From Solimicrobium silvestre (GTDB lineage Bacteria; Pseudomonadota; Gammaproteobacteria; Burkholderiales; Burkholderiaceae_D), in NCBI RefSeq assembly GCF_002976435.1, contig NZ_PUGF01000011.1, positions 1 through 64,000 on the forward strand: DNA of 64,000 nucleotides, written 5' to 3'. Position numbers and translations under genes: made by a program. Below the pieces are notes generated by a model. It was not told where the DNA came from, did not search any database, and saw nothing but the letters and a program-made list of their open reading frames with translations. Each line of letters begins with the position of its first letter. The stretch's first letter is position 1. Positions 26,972 to 35,471 of the stretch are shown one piece after another.

Positions 26972-27285
26972 CTGCCGCTAGTTATCCTGAGCTTATCAAT
27001 GAAATAGGAAATGAGCCGCGAAATTCAATCGCGACGCTAAAAAGATACACATTTCTAAAATTAAATAAAATGCCAACATGGCAGAGAAAACCAAACCTAG
27101 TTATTTCCTGTTATCTCCAGTTACCTTGAATAGTCGCCTGATATCGTTAACGGGGCAGATAAATTTCGCTGACATGATAATTCAGAAATGAAAAAAATAA
27201 ATAAGCGTTGACAAACCTAATCTACTGCAGAAAAATGGTCACAACTTGAAGCACAAATTGACAGCCAAATTTTAAACCGACATTT
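26972..27285. other. 314-bp gap without a recognised gene
   Basis: AT-rich segment after the SIR2 gene. No ORF with ribosome site, no clear inverted repeat and no tRNA. It may contain the promoter for the following genes. Confidence 0.35.
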
Positions 27286-27741
27286 ATGCTGGATTACTTA
27301 AAGCGGACATATGAAAGTTGCCTTCGCATTGACTCTGAAGGGCGTCAAGGCGGGTGGGCAACTCTGTTCCGTTTCTCCAAGTACTTTGCGGCTTTAAGAC
27401 GTACCATGTTTCGCTCAGCAATCGTGCTGTTATCAGTAATGTTTGCCTACTGGGGCTTGTTGAAAATTGATTTGATTCCACAACATTATTCTGCAATCCT
27501 TTGCCAATCGGCGCTTCTTGCTGGATTCATGTGGGTGGCATTTGCTGGCATGACGCAATCATTCCATGATGAATGCTCCAGATACACTAAGCGTGTTGAA
27601 AAAGATGTTTGCGAACAAGTTGAACGTCTGTTCGGTTCGTTCATTTTCTGTTACGTAGTTAAGCTCCCAAGCGACGACGAGTCTTTCAAAAGTCGTTGCC
27701 TTCCTGCCCCTTTTATACCTCCTCGCGTAGCATCCGCCTGA
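27286..27741 (+). CDS. Small two-helix membrane protein
   Basis: 151 residues with two hydrophobic helices (about 44-64 and 73-92), flanked by basic residues, and a Glu/Lys-rich C-terminal region with five Cys in total. Not recognised. It precedes the regulatory/mobilization operon by 100 bases and could be part of the mobilization region. No strong ribosome site before the ATG. Confidence 0.45.
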   Translation: MLDYLKRTYESCLRIDSEGRQGGWATLFRFSKYFAALRRTMFRSAIVLLSVMFAYWGLLKIDLIPQHYSAILCQSALLAGFMWVAFAGMTQSFHDECSRYTKRVEKDVCEQVERLFGSFIFCYVVKLPSDDESFKSRCLPAPFIPPRVASA

Positions 27742-27841
27742 GTTTTTTCCAAATAATTGGATTTTGAATTCGGGCTGGGTGCGCGCGCCATCTTGCTCTG
27801 TTTAGTCGTCGCACCTTGCCTTAACCCGCAAGGAGTATCAG

Positions 27842-28183
27842 ATGCAAATTTTAGAATACATTGACGCGATTATTCGCGATCGTCTCTCCTGTTGTCCGGC
27901 AGTACTTAAGATCAGTGATCTCGAACCAATTTTCGGGGATGAGGTGCCAACAATCCGCGCTCGTATTAGACGTGGAAGTTTTCCAGTCACTGTACGTCAG
28001 GAAGACGGAGGTCGACAATATGTTTTGCTTGCCGATGTGATTCGGTTTTTGGCTACCGGGGAGCGACAGCCGCAGGTCATCCCTGGCATGAGAACCACGG
28101 CGACCTCAGCGCCGAAAGCTGGACGCCGTGGCCGACCAACGAAGGCCGAACAGGTTGCAGGTGTAAGGAGGGCCAAATCATGA
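27842..28183 (+). CDS. AT-hook/HTH DNA-binding protein, first gene of the mobilization operon
   Basis: 113 residues. The middle (FGDEVPTIRARIRRGSFPVT ... YVLLADVIRFLATGE) has the pattern of an AlpA/MerR-like short winged helix used by island regulators. The C-terminus has an AT-hook-like GRRGRPTK motif. The ATG is well preceded by AAGGAG. Its stop overlaps the next start (ATGA), so the genes are cotranslated. Likely a regulator of element transfer or replication. Confidence 0.6.
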   Translation: MQILEYIDAIIRDRLSCCPAVLKISDLEPIFGDEVPTIRARIRRGSFPVTVRQEDGGRQYVLLADVIRFLATGERQPQVIPGMRTTATSAPKAGRRGRPTKAEQVAGVRRAKS

Positions 28184-28983
28184 ATAAAGCCCTTCTTTCT
28201 ATGATTTTGGTTCTTCGATTGAACCATGCCGCCAAATTTGTTTTATTGGCGCTCGCGATGTTGGCTGATGAGGCTGGCAAAAACATCTGGATTTCGATCG
28301 ATAAATTATCCTTTTTCGTATCGATGCATCGTCGAACTGTCGTGCGTACTTTGCGCGTGCTGGAACAGTCACTAATTTTACAAACCGTTAAAAACGAGCA
28401 TGGTGGGGCACCAGGTGCAAGTTGCCATCGTCAAATTGACATTGCGCGCATCGAAGAAATTCTGTGCAAACAGCGTTTGGCGGAATGTGAAAATGGAGGG
28501 GGCATCGATTTTTCGGTGATGAAGGAAATCGCTCTTTGCACCGGAGGCGCTCTGCCATCCAAAGTAGTGGTTGTTGATTTTAAAGATACCACTACTACGC
28601 TTAATTCTGAGGCCCCCGCTCAAGACCTCAGTACATATGATTGGCCAGAGTCATTGCGACCCGATGACCGTGCTGCGATTTTGGATATTTTCAATGCGTC
28701 TTCACAAGAGACGAAGGCAAATCAATACATACTCGATGAATTGCGGGCAGCAATGGCCCATCGCGAGATTCGCCTGAAGGTCGCTTGGGTCAAGGGAGTT
28801 CTGCTAAGAGGGATCGAGCGAACTGACACTGGTCGGGCATATGAGAAAGCGCGTTTGCACCGGAAAGTCGTTGGGCCAGTTTCAAGTAAAGCAGACCTGG
28901 TTCCAAAGACTAGCCTGGAAAAACAGGTAATTCATGAACGCATCAAGAAGTTAAAGGAGGCGTTCAAAAATGGGCCCAAGTAA
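28180..28983 (+). CDS. Helix-turn-helix protein, replication-initiator-like
   Basis: 267 residues. LNHAAKFVLLALAMLADEAG followed by ISIDKLSFFVSMHRRTVVRTLRVLEQ is the winged-helix pattern of phage O-like and island replication proteins (N-terminal DNA-binding domain). The C-terminal region is charged and helical. GGAGGG stands before the ATG at 28180. It overlaps the preceding stop and the next gene, indicating translational coupling. It may be the element's replication initiator or its regulator; the role is inferred. Confidence 0.6.
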   Translation: MNKALLSMILVLRLNHAAKFVLLALAMLADEAGKNIWISIDKLSFFVSMHRRTVVRTLRVLEQSLILQTVKNEHGGAPGASCHRQIDIARIEEILCKQRLAECENGGGIDFSVMKEIALCTGGALPSKVVVVDFKDTTTTLNSEAPAQDLSTYDWPESLRPDDRAAILDIFNASSQETKANQYILDELRAAMAHREIRLKVAWVKGVLLRGIERTDTGRAYEKARLHRKVVGPVSSKADLVPKTSLEKQVIHERIKKLKEAFKNGPK

Positions 28984-29722
28984 AACTAAATTCACTCCTC
29001 CACCCAGAATGAGCTTTTTGGAAAAGCAGGCCATAGCAGATGCGAAGGTTTCTTTGATACTTGAATTTCTCTCAGACGGGGAGATTTACACCGACGTCGC
29101 CGTCACATCATGTCTGCTTGGATCTTCACTTAGCTCTGCCCGGCGGACATTAAAGCGGATGGTGAAAGAGTATTCACTCAAAACAGAAACTCACCTGGTC
29201 AGATCAAGGGCTTGCCAAATTTACGGTATATCGACCCAGGGCGTGGCACTAAGTGGAAACTTTGATTGCAGGCCATTTGAGCTGGGAAAAACCAACCCTT
29301 CATTTATAACGCACCATCTGAAAACTCAAAAGGCTAGATTGGCCGCAATAGATCATGGTTGGACGGACTGGGTGCCGGAAAGATCGATTCACGGCAAAGG
29401 GTATCTCAAAGTTCCCGACGCATTGGTGACGAACTCTGAAGGATTCAGAGTCGCCGTTGAGATCGAATTGAATATCAAAACCACGAAGCGATATTCAGAA
29501 ATCTGTTCTGCTCACCTGCAATCGATAGCTAAAGGGCATTGGCATGAAGTTCATTATCTTTGCCCTGAAAAACTCCTAGCTGGTGTTGAGCGAATCTTTG
29601 CTGGAATTGAATTTGTTTCGGTCAAAGGGGACCGGGTTTCAATTCAACAAAAACATCGCCAGAGGTTCAAATTTTTCTGCCTCGATGCATGGCCGATTGC
29701 ACTTCAAAAGGACACTCTATGA
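28970..29722 (+). CDS. mobC: MOBC-type relaxase (replication-relaxation/PD-(D/E)xK fold)
   Basis: 250 residues. An N-terminal winged helix (about 25-85) precedes a restriction-endonuclease-like core: PD at 149-150 (KVPDALV), EIE at 164-166 (VAVEIELN) and K170/K173 (NIKTTKRY), so a PD-(D/E)xK site. MOBC relaxases such as CloDF13 MobC (about 243 residues) and TraX of pAD1 have this architecture and nick oriT without a tyrosine. A strong AAAGGAGG precedes the ATG, which overlaps the previous gene. It is the mobilization enzyme of the island. Confidence 0.78.
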   Translation: MGPSKTKFTPPPRMSFLEKQAIADAKVSLILEFLSDGEIYTDVAVTSCLLGSSLSSARRTLKRMVKEYSLKTETHLVRSRACQIYGISTQGVALSGNFDCRPFELGKTNPSFITHHLKTQKARLAAIDHGWTDWVPERSIHGKGYLKVPDALVTNSEGFRVAVEIELNIKTTKRYSEICSAHLQSIAKGHWHEVHYLCPEKLLAGVERIFAGIEFVSVKGDRVSIQQKHRQRFKFFCLDAWPIALQKDTL

Positions 29723-29943
29723 AAAGCACACTGGACAAACTTCAAGAAAAGCGGTCCAAACTTGAAAGCCAAATTCTCGCTGCGAAAGAGGCAGAAAGGC
29801 GGAAGGCAAAAGCAATCAATTTCCTCAGTTTGCTAATCGACAGATTCCCAGAATCTGTTCAGAAAAATGAGAAATTGTTCCACGAAAAATTGGAGCATCT
29901 AATGACCGATCTCGCTTCTGATGTTCAACGAGGCGGCCAATGA
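29719..29943 (+). CDS. Small coiled-coil mobilization accessory protein
   Basis: 74 residues from the ATG at 29719, which overlaps the relaxase stop (ATGA) and has AAGGA upstream; a longer reading from 29689 would be within the relaxase gene. The N-terminal half is a basic/acidic coiled coil (LDKLQEKRSKLESQILAAKE); the C-terminal half has a FLSLLIDRFPES segment. Likely an accessory DNA-binding or structural protein of the relaxosome. Family not certain. Confidence 0.6.
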   Translation: MKSTLDKLQEKRSKLESQILAAKEAERRKAKAINFLSLLIDRFPESVQKNEKLFHEKLEHLMTDLASDVQRGGQ

Positions 29944-30619
29944 TTACGCTAATTTTCGAAGGTATAGCGAACCTGAGTAGCGTTCGTAGTAGCGAATCGA
30001 TCGTTTCGCTTCTTCGCATCGCTTCTGGTTTTCGCTCGAATGCAAGAGCAGTTCAAAAGCAATCGCCACACTGGATGACGCATTCCTCACGCTACGCGTG
30101 CCGACTAGGGTCGTACGGAAGCTTTCCGCTAGTGCGGAACTTTTCCAGTGCGTCTCATGGCGTCCCCGGCGCGCTCCGCGCTTGGGCACCCCCTTTGGAG
30201 GGCTCGCGAGCTGTGCTCACTCGTCGTGCCTTACGGACACGATTGGTGCTGGACGCACCACCTCCACAACCCGGAAATCGCTCCGCGATTTTCGGGTTGT
30301 TGACCGCGTCCTTCGGCGCGGCTCAAAGGGGGTGCCCAAGCGCGAAACGCGCTGGGACGCGGGGCTGTGCCCCCCGCACGAAAACCGCGGCCTGGGGGCC
30401 GCTAATTTGGCTGGGGCCAAATTTTTTCGGCGGCTCCCCCCGTGCCCGGTCTGCATCGCTTGGGCGATCTTGTCCGGCCTTCCTTCGGCAAGACGGTTGG
30501 CATAAGCAGCCAACCTTTGCCTTGTCCCTCTCCGAAATTTTTCGGTTTTGGTGCGACGCACCCCTGAAAAATTTGGGCGGCTTTTAAAGCATATCAATCA
30601 ATCCTAAACGAGGCTAACT
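29944..30619. other. GC-rich, densely palindromic non-coding block (candidate oriT or structured RNA)
   Basis: 676 bp without a supported gene, between the relaxase accessory gene and the coupling-protein gene. From about 30060 to 30590 the composition changes from AT-rich to strongly GC-rich and nearly every stretch pairs with a neighbour: CACGC/GCGTG, CGGAA/TTCCG, CCGC/GCGG, a 16-bp stem at 30266-30300, a long-range pair 30160-30197 with 30324-30360, CCGCGG/CCGC, GGTTGG/CCAACC and others. ORFs seen in three frames look like artefacts of GC-rich repeats. It may be the transfer origin, a replication origin or a large structured RNA. Confidence 0.6.
30160..30360. repeat. Large imperfect inverted repeat, about 37-bp arms
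   Basis: Left arm 30160-30197 and right arm 30324-30360 are near-perfect reverse complements. The last 20 bases of the left arm (30178-30197) and the first 20 of the right arm (30324-30343) pair without mismatch; the outer parts contain a few mismatches. Inside lies a second hairpin, 30266-30281 with 30285-30300 (16 bp, one mismatch, 3-base loop), plus smaller stems such as GGTGC/GCACC. It would form a cruciform or a branched RNA. Confidence 0.85.
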
Positions 30620-32305
30620 ATGTTTGAAACACTACAATCAGATCTTACCCGGATCGCATTAGACCGATATATCCAGCACTTCGAAGTCTTGCAATACCTT
30701 GGCATCTTGTCCTTTTCATTGGTTTTGATGTTCTATACCAAAATTGGAAGCATTTCATTTAAAGCACTATTTTTTATTCTATTTTTGTCCGTTTTAGATC
30801 CGATATATTGGGGGATACTGAATGCACTATTGGAACAGTCTGGGCGTCGGCAAATGCCGTATGGGGTGCTTTTCGGTTGGGGCGGATTCTGGGTACTTGG
30901 GATCGCGTTACTAATACTATTTTCGCGCTATGTCATACCGATGCTTTCAATTGGGCTGTCGAGGATTAGTCGATCTTCGTCGATGGAACGGAACAAACGA
31001 ACTGACGTACGCAACATTCAAGAATTTTTGCCGAAATCAATCGATTTCGATCCAGCTCGTTACATCAATCTTAAAAAAGGAATTTTTCTGGGATTGAATG
31101 AAAATCGCAAACCACATTTTCTCAATATACCGATGGAAACGAACGCTCCCCATTTGCAAGTGATCGGCACAACCGGTGCATACAAAGGCGTTGCACTTGG
31201 TTTGATGGGAGCGCAATTTCTTGAGCGCGGCGAGGCAGTCTTTTTCTTTGATCCGAAAAACGATGAATGGGCACCGCATGTTCTCTCATCCGCGGCGAAA
31301 CGTTGCGGAAAGCAGTTTTATTTTATCAATCTGAACGCCCCGAATGGTGCGTAATTTAATCCATTTTTTGGTGCAAACGAAGAGGAAATATTCGAATCCT
31401 TGCAGGTAGGATTTTCACTAACGGAAAAGGGGGAGGCTGCTGATTTCTTCGGCATCGCTGACCGACGAGAAGCTCGACAAACGGCGCGGATGATGGCGAA
31501 AGATGACCTGAATTTGGCGGATGTATTTGAAAGACGCCAGGGCACAATGACTGACGCCGAAAAATTCGAAGGCAAGTTACGTGAGTTGGCGGAACTGCCT
31601 AGCATCAACGCACAAAATGGTCATGGAATCTCTCTTCAAAAAATCATTGAAGAAGGCGGTTGCCTTTATATAGTTGGTTCAATGCGGAATGATATAGTCA
31701 AAACGGTCCAACGTATTTTGTTGATCCGATTGATTCAGATCGCCGAGCGTAGAGACAGAATCTCCGGGGCCCCAAGACCGGTCTGCATTATTTTGGATGA
31801 GGTTAAATACCATCTATCACGCCCCGCCCTAGAAGCGTTAGGAACTGCCCGTGATAAAGGCGTACATATGGTACTAGCGCATCAGTCGATTGGTGATCTG
31901 CGGGACTGCACTAAAGATTTGAATCCTGACGCTGTTGTCGATGCCATTGTAGAGAACTGTCGCGTAAAAATCTGTTATAGAGTTCAAAACCCTGAAACTG
32001 CGCAATGGTTGTCTGATATGACCGGCAATATTTTGGTCGATGACGAGACACGATACATTGAACGTAATCTTGGGCAGGCTGACATCGTAAGAGGCGAACG
32101 TAGCATTCGCCAAGCCGAACGGAACTTGGTGGACGTAAACATGTTTCTTAATTTGCCCAAAGGGTCCGCTGTTGTTCTGGGTGATGGTTCAACAAAGTTT
32201 GTGTCAGTTAGGCCAATAAAAACTCAGAAAGATGCCTCCTCAATTAGATTTCGAGAAGTGCAGGGAACTAAATTGCATTGCGCAGAAGCTAAAATCGATC
32301 TATGA
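30620..32305 (+). pseudogene. mobB: Type IV coupling protein (MobB/TraD/VirD4-like), interrupted by an in-frame stop
   Basis: Two open segments, 30620-31354 and onward to 32305, are in the same frame and joined by a single TAA at 31352-31354 (after FINLNAPNGA; the reading continues FNPFFGANEEE without any shift). Together they encode about 561 residues: two to three N-terminal membrane helices, the nucleotide-binding motif GTTGAYKG at 183-190 and a Walker B ILDE later, followed by VLAHQSIGDLR, all typical of VirD4/TraD ATPases. The Walker A also has Tyr where the loop Gly is expected. Two independent lesions suggest a decayed coupling protein. Confidence 0.8.
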
Positions 32306-32399
32306 AAAATAGCTATTGACGAGATGCACAAATGGATACAACTATGGGCTCGTTCGAGGCGTACTTCATTGATGCAGTTCGCGCACTGGAATACGAGCC

Positions 32400-35300
32400 C
32401 TATAACAATCGAAGCGCGTAAATTTCTGTTTTATTTCCCTCTCTCAAATAGTCCCGCTTATCCAAAATTGTTAGATTGGCGACCATGTAACTTGAGCCAT
32501 CCAAGTCCTGTGTAAGCTGATCAAAAACCTTCCTCGGAGTTTCAAGATAAGTTCCCAAAGCTGGGCCTATATCTTTAGGAAAGACGGGGTACCAACTATC
32601 AGCCCAATATTTCCATTTGGCGCAGCACTTGTCGTCTGAAATATAACTAAGCGAATCATTTTCGCTAATAATTGTACGAGAACCGTTTCCAATCGAAAAC
32701 TCAGGCTGAAAAAGTCCTCTTAGTAGAAAATCAATTTCAAATCGGCCTAGGTAATTGGGAAATGCGTTTGTTGCCAATGGATATACGCTGATTTCATCAG
32801 ATTTGATCGCCCCACTTGCTGATAAATACAAACGTTTGGGGTCGTCGAAGTATTCATTTTCGACAAACACGGTGTAAATTGATAAATCACAATTTACGCC
32901 AGAAATCTCCCGTGACACCGGTCCATTTGCACAAAGGATAACCATATCTGTAGAAGACAATCTGTATAACATATCATCTAAATCTTCCTTCGAAGGTAAT
33001 GCTTCATTTTTTTCGAAAGTGTCGAATTTAGGCCAATTCTTAGGCTTTGAGGCCGGAAGAAGCTTGCCAAGCAAATTGCTGAACGGGAGTAAATTCGCGG
33101 CATACAGAGCAATCTGTTCGGTTGAAAGTTCATACGCATCCGACGCAAACGCTAGTGTTCTGAGACTGGCCGAAGTTAATAGTGTTTCTGCATTTGTTGA
33201 AAAACTACAGGCAATTGGATCTTGGCGATAGAAGTAATCGCCAGAAAAATCGTATGGGCTAAAAAACAAAAATGGCTGCCTGGCCGAAATCAAATTCCAT
33301 TCGGCGGTCAGATGCTTTTCGAGCGGATAATTTAGCTTTCGTCCAAGTCCATTAATTGTAGAAAAATAGACTGGTGCAATTCCGTCTCGTGATCGCGTGA
33401 TTAGACTTGAATCCGAGTAATCGGCAGCCGTAAGTGCAGAAAAATATTTGCTCGTGCTTTCATTTTGGCTCTTGTATCCAAGTTCTCGCAAAATTTGACG
33501 AGAAAGAATAGATGGAAATTTTATCGCAGTCGATAGTTCCTCCCCGGAAAATAGGTTCTGATCCGTTAGCGTCAATATAGATAAAAGATCAGAAATATCA
33601 GTTTCATACTTTTGAGCCGATAAATGTTCCAAATATAGAGGTCTGAAATCCATATCATTATTCAATAGCTCCGCGATCTGCATTGATGTCCTCCGGCGAA
33701 CGTAGCGATCCGGCCATTTGTAGTAGAGCAGCAGAAGTCTCGCACTGATTTGCTCTATTGGGACGGGTACTTTTTGCCAATGAAGAGGAGATATTGGAAG
33801 ATGACTGATCTCATCTTCCAAGCTCGAAACCATGATCTCCGTAATTTGACATGCCAAGTCTGATTGTTCTGCTTCGAGTAAATAGGAAATTAACTGACAA
33901 GAAGGTACGATGATCCATCCATTTTCCCTTACTCCAATTTGCTCGCCAACGGTAGTGTCTGTCAGCAGCGTTTGCCATTCCGCAGAGTAAATTCGCCCAT
34001 ATTTGTTAAGACTTTCTTCAGCAAGTCTTCCCGACCATCGAGCCCAATGGTTGTTTGCCCGAATATCTCTGACTGCCCATTTGTAAGCTTTTCTTGCGCC
34101 CTGTAGTTTATGGCTTAGAGAAAAAATCCTTCCTAGTGCTCGGCGCATTAAATATGGAAATTCCGTGTGACGGTCCCAGAAACGCTCAAATGCCGAAACT
34201 AATTCAACGCCGCAGCCAGCATCGTTCCAGTATGAAATCCATGAGTTTATGAACTCATCTGCATCATAGACTTTAAGCTCGTCTTTGAGCTCAATATAAA
34301 GTTCATTTAAATTATCTGGTTGAAATTTTGAGTATTCAATTTCAATTGGTTTTCGTTCAGTTGGCGTAGACGATTCATCTCTGGGGGCCATCGGTTCGCC
34401 ACCAAAATACATTTTTTGCTCTTCAAGCAGTCGAGTAAAGCGAGTATCGGTTTCTGAACGTTTTGCAATAGCTTCGATACATTCATGTGATGCCAGACAT
34501 TTTAGAAAAAAGGTATCGGCCACAGAATTAAGATCAGATTGCACTACAAAGTTTTCAAGTATATTGGGCAATATCCCCCAATTTTGCTGCTTCATATGAT
34601 ATTCAAATTCATCGACAATTCGTTCGGGAACATGTTTTGCAAGCAGTTTCACGTACCAACCGGGTATATGTCGTATTTCCCTCTCGCTAAAATCAAATAC
34701 GTCGTCCACAAAAGGCGCGACACGTCTTAACCAATCTGCAATATTTCCTACACCATGACCCGAACAAAATTGAATAGCATCAAACAGTTCGCTGAATGTA
34801 GTATCTTTCCGCCAGCCATATCCAAGAGTGTGTCTTGCGGCCAGGACAAGACATTCACGACCGATTGCCTCGCGTTTCAATGCGAGGGCCAGGCGCGCCA
34901 ACTCCAGGCTGTTGTTTGCAAGCGTCGACGTGTTGCTGCGTTCAACCCTCAGTGTTTTAATACAGCTTGCAATGATTTGGTCGGACATGGTGGCCGGTAT
35001 TATGTTTGGAGTCCAGGCGGAGACAAATTTAAGCCAACTCTGCGGATTCCACCATGGATTGATAGATAGATTTTCTAGCGAACTTGAATTGATTGGTTCA
35101 ATCCGGGATTCGCCAAGCAGTATGTGAAGGTGTACGAATATTCTGCCGAGGGCGTGTTCAAAGGCAAACTCGGTCGTTTTTAGTTCATGATCATAGCTCC
35201 GAGTTCTAGGAATTTCAGATTGCAACGCAATTTTGTAAATTTCAAATGAATCTAATCTTATTCCTGCTTTAAGGTCGGACGCAATTTGGAATGCCGCGTA

Positions 35301-35471
35301 CTCCAGAACTTTCACTGAACTAGAAAAAAATTCATCTGCATTATTTATCTGATTTCCGGTGGATAAAATTACAGTACTTATTTTTTGCAATTGTTGCGCG
35401 AGTAATGCGAAAAATATGTCGTGGAATGTTTCATCTCCGACGGATTTAGCCGAACTAGGAATGACAGGCAA
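32400..35471 (-). CDS. Large helical protein, probable C-terminal sensor half of the split STAND protein
   Basis: 1,023 residues from TTG 35471, no signal peptide or membrane segment. The first 550 residues are mainly helical, in repeats reminiscent of TPR/HEAT arrays; the rest mixes helices and strands, with no enzyme motif recognised. The start has no ribosome site: only a C9 tract (35473-35481 on the plus strand reads G9) precedes it, and the ORF overlaps the end of the upstream nuclease-STAND gene in the +1-shifted frame. Removing one C from the tract would join the two frames into a protein of about 1,900 residues. It may instead be made by slippage or coupled re-initiation. Confidence 0.72.
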   Translation of the reverse strand: MPVIPSSAKSVGDETFHDIFFALLAQQLQKISTVILSTGNQINNADEFFSSSVKVLEYAAFQIASDLKAGIRLDSFEIYKIALQSEIPRTRSYDHELKTTEFAFEHALGRIFVHLHILLGESRIEPINSSSLENLSINPWWNPQSWLKFVSAWTPNIIPATMSDQIIASCIKTLRVERSNTSTLANNSLELARLALALKREAIGRECLVLAARHTLGYGWRKDTTFSELFDAIQFCSGHGVGNIADWLRRVAPFVDDVFDFSEREIRHIPGWYVKLLAKHVPERIVDEFEYHMKQQNWGILPNILENFVVQSDLNSVADTFFLKCLASHECIEAIAKRSETDTRFTRLLEEQKMYFGGEPMAPRDESSTPTERKPIEIEYSKFQPDNLNELYIELKDELKVYDADEFINSWISYWNDAGCGVELVSAFERFWDRHTEFPYLMRRALGRIFSLSHKLQGARKAYKWAVRDIRANNHWARWSGRLAEESLNKYGRIYSAEWQTLLTDTTVGEQIGVRENGWIIVPSCQLISYLLEAEQSDLACQITEIMVSSLEDEISHLPISPLHWQKVPVPIEQISARLLLLYYKWPDRYVRRRTSMQIAELLNNDMDFRPLYLEHLSAQKYETDISDLLSILTLTDQNLFSGEELSTAIKFPSILSRQILRELGYKSQNESTSKYFSALTAADYSDSSLITRSRDGIAPVYFSTINGLGRKLNYPLEKHLTAEWNLISARQPFLFFSPYDFSGDYFYRQDPIACSFSTNAETLLTSASLRTLAFASDAYELSTEQIALYAANLLPFSNLLGKLLPASKPKNWPKFDTFEKNEALPSKEDLDDMLYRLSSTDMVILCANGPVSREISGVNCDLSIYTVFVENEYFDDPKRLYLSASGAIKSDEISVYPLATNAFPNYLGRFEIDFLLRGLFQPEFSIGNGSRTIISENDSLSYISDDKCCAKWKYWADSWYPVFPKDIGPALGTYLETPRKVFDQLTQDLDGSSYMVANLTILDKRDYLREGNKTEIYALRLL

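Noticed and set aside
29940-30587. Long frame of about 215 residues and two overlapping frames in the GC-rich block
   Set aside because: Frames are open on both strands because GC-rich palindromes lack stops; composition is unlike a protein (Arg/Pro/Ala/Ser/Gly-rich), no ribosome site and no domain pattern.
32324-32515. 63-codon frame at the end of the coupling gene
   Set aside because: It overlaps the end of the large minus-strand gene and has no ribosome site.
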